From NCBI GenBank assembly GCA_964195005.1, contig CAXMOO010000211.1, positions 1 to 6,489 on the forward strand: 6,489 nt of DNA, given 5' to 3'. The notes beneath the pieces are model-generated. The model was not told where the DNA came from. It made no database searches and worked only from the letters and a program-made list of their open reading frames with translations. Below are positions 1 to 5,260 of the stretch, one piece after another (the stretch's first letter is position 1; every line of letters begins with the position of its first letter). The stretch is from JAUXLW01 sp964195005. Its GTDB lineage: Bacteria; Actinomycetota; Acidimicrobiia; Spongiisociales; SHLN01. Position numbers and translations under genes: made by a program.

Positions 1-158
1 TTCTTACCTCATTGACCGATGTCCTCCTCGGGGAGGACCGCCCCGAGCAAAGCGAACGCGAGGGAACTTCGTCGGTGGGAACCGCGCCCCCTAATGGGGG
101 TCTTCCGTCCGGCCCTAGCGGCCGGCGCCACCTTCCTCCCAGGGCAGGAAATCGGTCT

Positions 159-187
159 CCTCCCCCACGAGGGGCGAGTGGGGGAGG
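159..187. other. Perfect 10-bp inverted repeat, possible transcript-end hairpin
   Basis: CCTCCCCCAC (159-168) and GTGGGGGAGG (178-187) pair over ten bases around a 9-nt loop. There is no adjacent T-run on either strand. The right arm overlaps a plus-strand G-quadruplex-type motif (171-198). It could help end transcription arriving from lysS or from a gene beyond the left edge; that function is inference. Confidence 0.5.
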
Positions 188-319
188 CCGGGGAGGGGAG
201 TGTTCCCAACAACGGCACCCTGAGACGGCTCATCGCCAAGAGGTGACTGTTGATAACCAAGCCAGCCAAACACGCACCGAACCAACAACTAACGGCACTA
301 CTCACAGCGAACTCACCCG

Positions 320-355
320 AAAGCAACAATGCCCGGAAGGCACAAGCTGGCGGCA
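320..355. repeat. Direct repeat R2, copy 1
   Basis: This roughly 36-nt stretch begins AAAGCAACAAT and continues through GAAGGC and CAAGCTG. It recurs exactly 200 nt further right (520-555) with about five differences. The two copies flank the two hairpin repeats, giving an R2-R1-R1-R2 order between lysS and the left part of the window. No coding or RNA identity is recognised. Confidence 0.75.
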
Positions 356-382
356 CTCCCGCCGTTGGTGGGCACCACCCAC

Positions 383-415
383 CCCCAACCCCTCCCGTTC
401 CGGGAGGGGCGACCG
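383..415. repeat. Hairpin repeat R1, copy 1
   Basis: This copy contains an inverted repeat, CCCCTCCC (389-396) and GGGAGGGG (402-409), closed by an extra G-C pair over a 3-nt loop. It is followed by CGACCG. On the minus strand the G-rich arm continues into GGGAGGGGTTGGGGGTGGG (396-378), four G-runs with 1-2 nt loops that fit a G-quadruplex motif. There is no T-run on either side, so it is not a canonical intrinsic terminator. It may still end or stabilise the lysS transcript. Confidence 0.8.
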
Positions 416-459
416 GCGCCAGGCACCGGACCAACAGCCAACCGTTAGGCACCGCCCAG

Positions 460-493
460 CCCCAACCCCTCCCGTTTCCGGGAGGGGCGACCG
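460..493. repeat. Hairpin repeat R1, copy 2
   Basis: This copy is identical to R1 copy 1 over 33 nt except for one extra T in the loop. The stem is CCCCTCCC (466-473) with GGGAGGGG (480-487). On the minus strand the G-rich arm runs into GGGAGGGGTTGGGGCTGGG (473-455), again four G-runs with short loops. In the lysS transcript this is the first stable hairpin, beginning about 80 nt after the stop codon. Confidence 0.8.
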
Positions 494-519
494 TGCACCG
501 CCCCCAACAAGCCCACCCC

Positions 520-555
520 AAAGCAACAATTCCCCGAAGGCGCAAGCTGCCGCAC
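520..555. repeat. Direct repeat R2, copy 2, next to the lysS stop
   Basis: This is the second copy of the AAAGCAACAAT...GAAGGC.CAAGCTG element. It lies 11 nt beyond the lysS stop in the direction of transcription, so it would be the first part of the lysS 3' untranslated region. Differences from copy 1 are scattered substitutions. Confidence 0.75.
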
Positions 556-566
556 CACTGGCTGCG

Positions 567-2042
567 CTAGGTGGGAGAGGAGTCAGGACGTAGATGCGGG
601 AACAACACCACTTCACGAATGGTCGTCACATCCGCCAGGATCATCACCAGCCGATCAACCCCGAGACCCAGGCCCCCACTCGGGGGCATGCCGTACTCCA
701 TGGCCCGGACGAAGTCGAGGTCGACCACGTGAGCCTCTTCGTCGCCGCCGGCCCGGGCTTCGGCCTGGGCCTCGAAGCGCTTCAACTGCTCCTCCGGATC
801 GTTGAGCTCGGTGAAGGCATTGCCTATCTCGAAACCGGCGACGAAGGCTTCGAAGCGCTCCACCAGGCCCGGATGGCCCGGTAGCGAGCGAGCAAACGGC
901 GAGATCTCTTTCGGATAGTCCGTCACGAAAGTGGGGTTCCAAAGATTGGGCTCGACGTGCTTCTCGAAAACCTTCTCGATGATTTTTCCGGTCCCCTTGC
1001 CTTCGATTTCCACGCCGAGCTCGCCCGCCAGGGAACCTGCTTCTGAGGCGGACATTGCCGGATCGAAGGCCTTGCCGGTGGCTTCGGAAATGAGTCCCAT
1101 GAAAGACTGCCGATCCCACGGTGGCGCAAGGTCCAGCGAACGACCCTGATACTCGATCTTCGTGGAACCAAGCACTGCTTCGGCCACCGCCGCCACACTC
1201 TCCTCAACGAGGCGCATGACGTCCCGGTAGTCGGCATAGGCCTCGTAGCTCTCGAGCATCGTGAACTCAGGTTGATGCTGGGGCGAAAGTCCTTCGTTGC
1301 GGAAGATCCGCCCCACCTCGAATACCTTCTCGACCCCGCCGATCAGCATCCGCTTGAGGTAGAGCTCGAGGGCGATGCGCAGATACATGTCGATCCCGAG
1401 CGAGTTGTGGTGGGTAATGAATGGTTGGGCCAAAGCCCCGCCGGCCCTGGCCTGCAATACCGGCGTCTCCACCTCGACAAATCCCCGGTCCTCGAACTGA
1501 CGTCGCAACTCTTTCACTACCCCGACCCGAACGTTGAATACCCGCCGGGCGTCCTCATTGGCCACCAGGTCGAGATAGCGCTGTCGATACCGGGTCTCGA
1601 TGTCGGCCAGGCCGTGCCACTTCTCCGGCATCGGCCACAGCGATTTGGCGAGCAGGGTGAGCTCCCCGACGCGGACACTCAACTCACCCTTCTTGGTGGT
1701 GATCACTTCACCGGTAACACCGATCAGGTCGCCAAGGTCGAGGTCGACGAAGACGGCCAGGTCGTCCTCGCCCAGGGTGGCTTCATCGGCGAACAACTGG
1801 ATGCGACCCGTGCTGTCCTGGAGGACACCGAAACTGAGCTTGCCGAGATCCCGCTTGGCCATGAGTCGGCCGGCGACCGCCACATCGTTCCCGGTGGACG
1901 ATTCGGCCGGCAGGTCGGCGTACTGCTCATGAAGGTCGGCCGATTGGGCTGTGGGGCGAAAGCCGGTCGGGTAGGGATCTATACCCTGCTCGCGAAGCTC
2001 TGTGAGTTTCTGAAGGCGCTCCTGGTGCTGTTCGTCACTCAT
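567..2042 (-). CDS. lysS: Lysyl-tRNA synthetase, class II
   Basis: LysS charges tRNA-Lys with lysine in the cytoplasm. The protein has 491 residues, normal for bacterial class II LysRS. An N-terminal helix (1-20) precedes the OB-fold anticodon-binding domain (about 53-135: VAVAGRLMAKRDLGKLSFGVLQD onward). The catalytic core has ETRYRQRYLDL (149-159), motif 1 around FEDRGFVEVETPVLQ (183-197), THHNSLGIDMYLRIALELYLKR (210-231), motif 2 VFEVGRIFRNEG...HQPEFTMLESY (240-266), FEIGNAFTELNDP (404-416), and motif 3 GGLGLGVDRLVMILAD...LFPHLRP (457-486). Motif 2 has HQPEF where HNPEF or HSPEF are common. ATG 2042 overlaps the coaX stop by 8 nt. No clear SD precedes it, so coupling to coaX is likely; a TTG at 2054 is a weaker alternative start. 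It is the last gene of the visible operon. Confidence 0.97.
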   Translation of the reverse strand: MSDEQHQERLQKLTELREQGIDPYPTGFRPTAQSADLHEQYADLPAESSTGNDVAVAGRLMAKRDLGKLSFGVLQDSTGRIQLFADEATLGEDDLAVFVDLDLGDLIGVTGEVITTKKGELSVRVGELTLLAKSLWPMPEKWHGLADIETRYRQRYLDLVANEDARRVFNVRVGVVKELRRQFEDRGFVEVETPVLQARAGGALAQPFITHHNSLGIDMYLRIALELYLKRMLIGGVEKVFEVGRIFRNEGLSPQHQPEFTMLESYEAYADYRDVMRLVEESVAAVAEAVLGSTKIEYQGRSLDLAPPWDRQSFMGLISEATGKAFDPAMSASEAGSLAGELGVEIEGKGTGKIIEKVFEKHVEPNLWNPTFVTDYPKEISPFARSLPGHPGLVERFEAFVAGFEIGNAFTELNDPEEQLKRFEAQAEARAGGDEEAHVVDLDFVRAMEYGMPPSGGLGLGVDRLVMILADVTTIREVVLFPHLRPDSSPT

Positions 2043-2802
2043 GGTTGAGCCCAAACACCATGCGCAATCCGTGCAACGTCAAGAACTGGTCCACCGTGTC
2101 GACTGTTGAGCAAAACGGCACGATCGTGGACGCCAGGCCGCCGGTGGCCAGAGTGTGGACCTCGTCGCCGAGCTCGGCAATGATTCGCTGCATCACTCCG
2201 TCGACCAGTCCGGCGTGGCCGTAGAGCAGGCCACTCTGAATGGCTTCAACGGTGCCTTTACCGATGACCGACCGGGGCGGCGTGAGCTCCACCCTTCGTA
2301 ACGCGGCTGTGGCCCTGACGAGTGCCTCCTGCGAGACCTCGAGCCCGGTTGCTATCACTCCCCCGATGTACTCGCCGGCGCTGCTCACGACGTCGAAGTT
2401 GGTCGAAGTGCCGAAGTCCACAACCACCGCAGGGGTTCCGTAGATGCTCGCCGCCGCCACCGCATTGACGATTCGGTCGGCCCCCACCTCGCGGGGATTG
2501 TCGATGAGAATCGGCATTCCCGTTTTCACTCCCGGCCCCAGCTCGAGCAGCGGCCCGTCTGCCAGATCGGAAGCGACCGCCCGCAGCGCTGCGGCAACAG
2601 GAGGCACCACGCTGGCGAGGGCTACTCCGGTGAGCTTGGTCCGCTCGTAGCCTTCTCCTGCCAGAAGCCCGCCGAGGAGGAGGCGGTACTCGTCTTCGGT
2701 CCGGCCGCGGACGGTTGCTATTCGCCAATGGTCCATCAGCTCGTCACCCTCGAACACCCCCAGCACCGTCTCGGTGTTCCCGGCATCAATAACGAGCAGC
2801 AT
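2035..2802 (-). CDS. coaX: Type III pantothenate kinase
   Basis: CoaX phosphorylates pantothenate, the first step from pantothenate to coenzyme A, and belongs to the ASKHA fold; family members typically need a monovalent cation and escape CoA feedback inhibition. The protein has 255 residues. Motifs in order are IDAGNT (5-10, phosphate-binding loop with Asp6), TGMPILIDNPREVGADRIVNAVAA (94-117) with the conserved catalytic-type Asp109, VVVDFGTSTNFDVVS (126-140, second Asp-Gly loop), GEYIGGVIATGL (143-154), and GKGTVEAIQSGLLYGHAGLVDG (181-202). LATGGLA (218-224) is the adenosine-side loop. The start at ATG 2802 has a strong RBS. The 3' end overlaps lysS by 8 nt. Position after panC fits consecutive steps of the CoA pathway. 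No damage is seen. Confidence 0.95.
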   Translation of the reverse strand: MLLVIDAGNTETVLGVFEGDELMDHWRIATVRGRTEDEYRLLLGGLLAGEGYERTKLTGVALASVVPPVAAALRAVASDLADGPLLELGPGVKTGMPILIDNPREVGADRIVNAVAAASIYGTPAVVVDFGTSTNFDVVSSAGEYIGGVIATGLEVSQEALVRATAALRRVELTPPRSVIGKGTVEAIQSGLLYGHAGLVDGVMQRIIAELGDEVHTLATGGLASTIVPFCSTVDTVDQFLTLHGLRMVFGLNHE

Positions 2803-2944
2803 CAGTTCTCCTCCAGCACCGACCATCGCTCCAAAACGACACCCCGGTCAACCTCAATCCCGTCCTCGCCTCGAAAAAAGCCACGTTGTCTATCAGGCTT
2901 GGGAGCTTGTGCCGACGTTGGCCGCCGACGGTAAGAAACAACAT
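2786..2944 (-). CDS. 52-codon mini-ORF between panC and coaX, created by the duplication
   Basis: The TGA of panC overlaps an ATG (2944-2942) that has GGAGGAG 5 nt upstream, the same arrangement as at the real coaX start. The frame it opens runs 52 codons and stops 16 nt inside coaX. The predicted peptide begins MLFLTVGGQRRHK, loosely like the first residues of CoaX (MLLVIDAG), then reads LIDNVAFF in the PanC frame and after the poly-A indel runs out of frame as a basic, Trp- and Arg-containing tail. It matches no family I know. It is probably not a functional protein. If translated, its termination just past ATG 2802 could couple coaX to panC by re-initiation. Existence as a translated unit is uncertain. 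Confidence 0.3.
   Translation of the reverse strand: MLFLTVGGQRRHKLPSLIDNVAFFEARTGLRLTGVSFWSDGRCWRRTDAARY
2801..2897 (-). repeat. Tandem repeat copy B: displaced panC 3' end ahead of coaX
   Basis: This is the second copy of the panC 3' segment, located between panC and coaX. The loss of one A and a 5-nt length difference upstream break the PanC frame: LIDNVAFF is readable in one frame and the GEDGIEVDRG...LEEN tail in another. It therefore cannot encode a PanC C-terminus continuously. It still supplies the GGAGGAG site and the TGATG overlap used by coaX, so it now acts as the coaX leader. I regard it as a duplicated and partly decayed panC fragment; an assembly artefact joining strain variants is the main alternative. 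Confidence 0.9.
2808..2814 (-). promoter_or_regulatory. Ribosome binding site of coaX
   Basis: GGAGGAG lies 5 nt before ATG 2802 on the minus strand. It is carried by repeat copy B and is an exact copy of the site at the end of panC (2950-2956). It supports starting CoaX at MLLVIDAGNT rather than at a start 24 nt upstream (2826), which would put eight residues ahead of the phosphate-binding strand that begins the family's fold. Confidence 0.8.
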
Positions 2945-3040
2945 CAATTCTCCTCCAGCACCGACCATCGCTCCAAAACGACACCCCGATCAACCTCAAT
3001 CCCGTCCTCGCCTCGAAAAAAAGCCACGTTGTCTATCAGG
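2943..3040 (-). repeat. Tandem repeat copy A: panC C-terminal codons, in frame
   Basis: This 98-nt segment is the 3' end of panC, covering the codons from LIDNVAFF to the stop plus the GGAGGAG site and the TGATG stop/start overlap. It recurs at 2801-2897 with two substitutions and one fewer A in a homopolymer (seven A here, six there). The repeat period is about 142 nt. A further shared 12-mer, ACGTTGGCCGCC on the plus strand, occurs at 3053-3064 and 2915-2926, so weaker homology extends beyond the near-identical core. Confidence 0.93.
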
Positions 3041-3837
3041 TGAGTTTCGCTTACGTTGGCCGCCACCGCCAGCACCGCGGGAGCCTCCAGCTTCTCTAGA
3101 GGCTCAAACCGGTCACTTGTAACCAGCGCGGCGTAGTCGAGCTCGATTCCTTCCGCGTCTGCCACAACCGCGCTGACGATGCCTTCGAGCGTGGCGCCGT
3201 CCGCTTCCCCGGCTTCCACAGCATCAGCCGCTTGAAACAATCCGCGAGAGAGAGCGCTCGCAGCCACCCGGCTTTCCCCCTTGAGATAACGGTTGCGAGA
3301 GGACAGCGCCAGGCCATCGGGCTCTCGCCGCGTACTCACAGGGACAATCGTCGTGGTCAGCCGGCGAGCGCCCACCAGCCAGTTGACCAGCGCCAGCTGC
3401 TGAGCGTCCTTAAGCCCGAAGTAAGCACGGTCGGGGTCGATTCCCGTCAATAGAAGCTCCACCACGGTGGCGACGCCTTGAAAGTGTCCAGGGCGCCGCT
3501 CACCTTCAAGTCGCCCGGCGAAATCTGGCAGCTCGACGGCGGCAATCTCATCATCGGAATAGACCTCGTCCTCGGCAGGCACTAAAAGAAGGTCCACCCC
3601 GGCGCGCTTGGCGAGCTGTGAGTCCCGATCCAGGTCGCGGGGATACGTGGCGAGGTCTTCCCCGGGCCCGAACTGAAGGGGGTTCACGAAAATCGACGCC
3701 ACCACGGTGTCGCACTCCCGGCAAGCTTCGAGCATGAGGGCAACGTGCCCTTCATGCAGGTAGCCCATCGTGGGCACGAAGCCGACTGAACCGTATGAGG
3801 CGTCCCGGACCTCGGCGAAGGTGCCGACGGTCTTCAT
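2944..3837 (-). CDS. panC: Pantothenate synthetase (pantoate-beta-alanine ligase)
   Basis: PanC joins pantoate and beta-alanine with ATP, through a pantoyl-adenylate, to make pantothenate. The protein has 297 residues from ATG 3837. Class-I-synthetase-like motifs are clear: PTMGYLHEGH (22-31) with both His, VVASIFVNPLQFGPGEDL (45-62), RPGHFQGVATVVELL (115-129), RAYFGLKDAQQLALV (137-151) in place of the more common YFGEKDAQQ, and DGLALSSRNRYL (174-185). The core ends near LIDNVAFF (267-274). A tail of about 23 residues (RGEDGIEVDRG...LEEN) follows that many PanC proteins do not have. The tail's DNA belongs to a segment repeated immediately downstream. The codons for LEEN also contain a GGAGGAG Shine-Dalgarno sequence, and TGA overlaps a following ATG at 2944. 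panD, usually next in this gene order, is absent. The enzyme looks complete and active. Confidence 0.96.
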   Translation of the reverse strand: MKTVGTFAEVRDASYGSVGFVPTMGYLHEGHVALMLEACRECDTVVASIFVNPLQFGPGEDLATYPRDLDRDSQLAKRAGVDLLLVPAEDEVYSDDEIAAVELPDFAGRLEGERRPGHFQGVATVVELLLTGIDPDRAYFGLKDAQQLALVNWLVGARRLTTTIVPVSTRREPDGLALSSRNRYLKGESRVAASALSRGLFQAADAVEAGEADGATLEGIVSAVVADAEGIELDYAALVTSDRFEPLEKLEAPAVLAVAANVSETHLIDNVAFFRGEDGIEVDRGVVLERWSVLEEN

Positions 3838-4646
3838 TCCCACACCTCCTCGAACTCATCCTCGCGACCGGCGAGCCTGGCTACCGCCTTTCCGATGTCG
3901 ATGAAATCTCTCTCCGACTCTGGCACCGCTCGCCGAATCGCAGTCAGCTGAGCTCGCACCGTGTCGACATCACCACGGCCGATGGGTCCGGTCAAGGAAC
4001 CTTCGGGCCCCAGTTGATCGAGATTCTCCATGACCGCCTCGACCAGGGGGCGGGCAGCCTCCCACGGCACTCCGGCGCCCGCGAAGAGGCGCTGCGCTAG
4101 AGCGAGGTTGGCCACCAGGTAGTTGGCCGCAACCGAGGCACCGGCGTGATAGAGGGGTCGCACTTCATCGGCCAGCTCGAAAGGAAACATTTCGATGGAG
4201 TCCGCCAACTTGAACAGCTGGTGGGCAGTCTCGGGGGAATCTGCCGTGATGCCGGCCCAGGAGCCGGGGAGACGCTTGGCTCCGACGGCGGGATCGGGCA
4301 GGCTCTGCAGGGGGTGAAAACCGCCGATCGACAAACCGGCTCCTGCCAGGGGCTCGAGCACGGAAATGGTCAGAGAACCGGAAAGGTGAACAGCAGCCGT
4401 GACGTTGCCGGCAACGGGGGCCAACCTGGCGGCTACCTCCGCAATCGCGTCGTCTCGCACTCCCAAAAGCAGAAGGTCGGCGCTTGGCAGGGGAGCATCC
4501 CACGCCAGCCAATCGGCCCCCAGCGCCTCGATTTGCGGTGTGGGGTCGCCCCGTCCCAGCAACCCGACAATCTGATGGCCGGCGTTATTAAACGCAGTCG
4601 CCAGGGACATGGCGGCCCGGCCGGGCCCGACGACAATGATTCTCAC
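3834..4646 (-). CDS. Rossmann-fold / DUF2520 domain protein, putative NAD(P)-dependent oxidoreductase
   Basis: This 270-residue cytosolic protein has the two-domain build of the Rossmann-like plus DUF2520 family, which is related to 6-phosphogluconate-dehydrogenase-type reductases. The nucleotide-binding start is MRIIVVGPGRAAMS (1-14); the usual third Gly of GxGxxG is Ala12. Family segments follow: VHLSGSLT (86-93), GGFHPLQS (108-115), the helical C-domain motif VRPLYHAGASVAANYLV (162-178), and SLTGPIGRGDVDTV (217-230). The start is GTG 4646: an in-frame TAG lies shortly upstream and no other start is available. The SD is weak (GAGAG about 11 nt upstream) and the start lies in an inverted repeat. 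The stop overlaps the panC start as ATGA. The family is commonly found next to panC in Actinobacteria (Rv3603c in M. tuberculosis). The substrate is not known to me. A role in pantoate or pantothenate metabolism, for example as a ketopantoate-reductase-like enzyme, is suggested only by position and fold. Confidence 0.88.
   Translation of the reverse strand: MRIIVVGPGRAAMSLATAFNNAGHQIVGLLGRGDPTPQIEALGADWLAWDAPLPSADLLLLGVRDDAIAEVAARLAPVAGNVTAAVHLSGSLTISVLEPLAGAGLSIGGFHPLQSLPDPAVGAKRLPGSWAGITADSPETAHQLFKLADSIEMFPFELADEVRPLYHAGASVAANYLVANLALAQRLFAGAGVPWEAARPLVEAVMENLDQLGPEGSLTGPIGRGDVDTVRAQLTAIRRAVPESERDFIDIGKAVARLAGREDEFEEVWE
3845..3850 (-). promoter_or_regulatory. Ribosome binding site of panC
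   Basis: AGGAGG on the minus strand lies 7 nt before ATG 3837 and is read inside the last codons (EEVWE) of the DUF2520 gene. An in-frame GTG at 3843 lies only 1 nt from this site, too close to be used. This decides the ATG at 3837 as the panC start, with a 4-nt ATGA overlap with the upstream stop. Confidence 0.8.
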
Positions 4647-4691
4647 GTGACCACGGGCTCTCTAAGCAAGACCTGTTCTCACGCGAGAATC
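4638..4691 (-). promoter_or_regulatory. Inverted repeat enclosing the start codon of the DUF2520 gene
   Basis: On the minus strand the arms are GATTCTCGCGTGA (4691-4679) and TCACGTGAGAATC (4650-4638), separated by 28 nt. In RNA all 13 positions can pair, one as G-U; on the plus strand the same position is an A-C mismatch, so the fold favours the operon transcript. The 3' arm contains the GTG start (4646-4644) of the next gene, and the loop carries the only weak SD-like sequence (GAGAG). No U-run follows, so it is not an ordinary intrinsic terminator. A role in holding down translation of the downstream gene is inference; mRNA stability or a protein-binding palindrome (the right arm contains TCACGTGA) are alternatives. 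Confidence 0.5.
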
Positions 4692-4717
4692 CTGCCACGA
4701 CCGGGTCGGGGACACGC

Positions 4718-5260
4718 TCACCACGAATGGCGGGCTAGATCCACGTTCCAGGACCCGATGAGCCTCACCTGCTGGTCCGCCACCGCGTCGAGCAGCGGGG
4801 CGAGGGGCTCGCCATCGGGAAGCAGGGCTTCAGGCCAGGCCTCCAGGAGCGGCTCGAGAACGAACCGCCGGTTGTGGAGCTCCGGATGAGGCAGTGTGAG
4901 GTGACGATGACCGTGGATTTCGACCCCTTCATAGAGGAGCAGGTCGAGATCCAGCGTTCGCGCCCCCCAGTTCTCCTCACGGACCCGTCCGGCGTCATCC
5001 TCAATCGAATGCAAGAGATCGAGCAACGTATCCGGATGGGTCCGGGTCTTGATTACGGCCACCGCATTGAGGAAGTCTTGCTGCGGGACGGGCCCAATCG
5101 GTGCCGTTTCGTATAGCGATGAGACCGCCACGAGACCCTGGCGGGCGGCCAGCGCCTCGAGGCCGCGATTGAGATGGGCTTGGCGATCTCCCATGTTGGA
5201 TCCGAACCCGATGGCGGCGTGGTGGCGAGGCCGGAGCCAAGAAGGCCAGTAACGCTTCAT
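4718..5260 (-). CDS. folK: 2-amino-4-hydroxy-6-hydroxymethyldihydropteridine pyrophosphokinase (HPPK)
   Basis: HPPK transfers pyrophosphate from ATP to 6-hydroxymethyl-7,8-dihydropterin, making the substrate of FolP. The protein has 180 residues. Family motifs appear in order: AAIGFGSNMGDR (15-26), VSSLYETAPIGPVPQQDFLNAV (46-67) and ENWGARTLDLDLLLY (96-110), with Trp98, Arg101 and the two Mg-binding Asp104 and Asp106. LTLPHPELHNRRFVLEPLLE (121-140) is the conserved ATP-site segment. The N-terminus carries about 14 residues (MKRYWPSWLRPRHH) ahead of the usual start of the fold. No other in-frame start precedes the GSN motif, so ATG 5260 is taken. That ATG overlaps the upstream stop by 4 nt and has no clear Shine-Dalgarno sequence, which points to translational coupling. 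It pairs functionally with folP, two genes upstream. Length and residues are normal for a monofunctional HPPK. Confidence 0.96.
   Translation of the reverse strand: MKRYWPSWLRPRHHAAIGFGSNMGDRQAHLNRGLEALAARQGLVAVSSLYETAPIGPVPQQDFLNAVAVIKTRTHPDTLLDLLHSIEDDAGRVREENWGARTLDLDLLLYEGVEIHGHRHLTLPHPELHNRRFVLEPLLEAWPEALLPDGEPLAPLLDAVADQQVRLIGSWNVDLARHSW

Larger units (their letters stand above)
1..566. other. Non-coding GC-rich region downstream of lysS
   Basis: I see no credible gene in these 566 bases. Open frames exist on both strands but translate to Pro-, Gly- and Arg-rich sequence without family motifs, as expected of GC-rich non-coding DNA. No tRNA, rRNA or other RNA gene was recognised. The contents are several compact inverted repeats: GTCCTCC/GGAGGAC at 21-38, CCCCC/GGGGG at 87-100, a 10-bp stem at 159-187, and two near-identical hairpins at 389-409 and 466-487. 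There are also two direct repeats (320-355 and 520-555). The 240-320 stretch is less GC-rich and shows nothing I can name. It probably holds the lysS 3' UTR and intergenic repeats. Confidence 0.7.

Noticed and set aside
389..409. Canonical Rho-independent terminator after lysS
   Set aside because: The stems are stable, but no T-run follows on either strand; I kept it as a hairpin repeat only.
320..555. CRISPR array
   Set aside because: There are only two copies of each repeat at irregular spacing, no regular spacers and no cas gene.
9..593. Long open frames of 178 and 193 codons on opposite strands left of lysS
   Set aside because: Both are Pro/Gly/Arg-rich with no family motif, overlap each other, and run through hairpins and repeats; this is expected of GC-rich non-coding DNA.
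1272..2048. 258-codon plus-strand frame opposite lysS
   Set aside because: It lies wholly antisense to the clearly conserved lysS coding sequence and shows no recognisable domain.
2802..2826. Start of coaX at 2826 (MVGAGGEL extension)
   Set aside because: It would add eight residues before the first strand of the fold, while a strong SD sits at the right distance from ATG 2802.
4647..4717. Internal promoter between folK and the DUF2520 gene
   Set aside because: I could not find a convincing -35/-10 pair on the minus strand; only the inverted repeat is supportable.
4146..4889. 247-codon plus-strand frame opposite the DUF2520 gene and folK
   Set aside because: It is antisense to two conserved genes and has no motif of its own.
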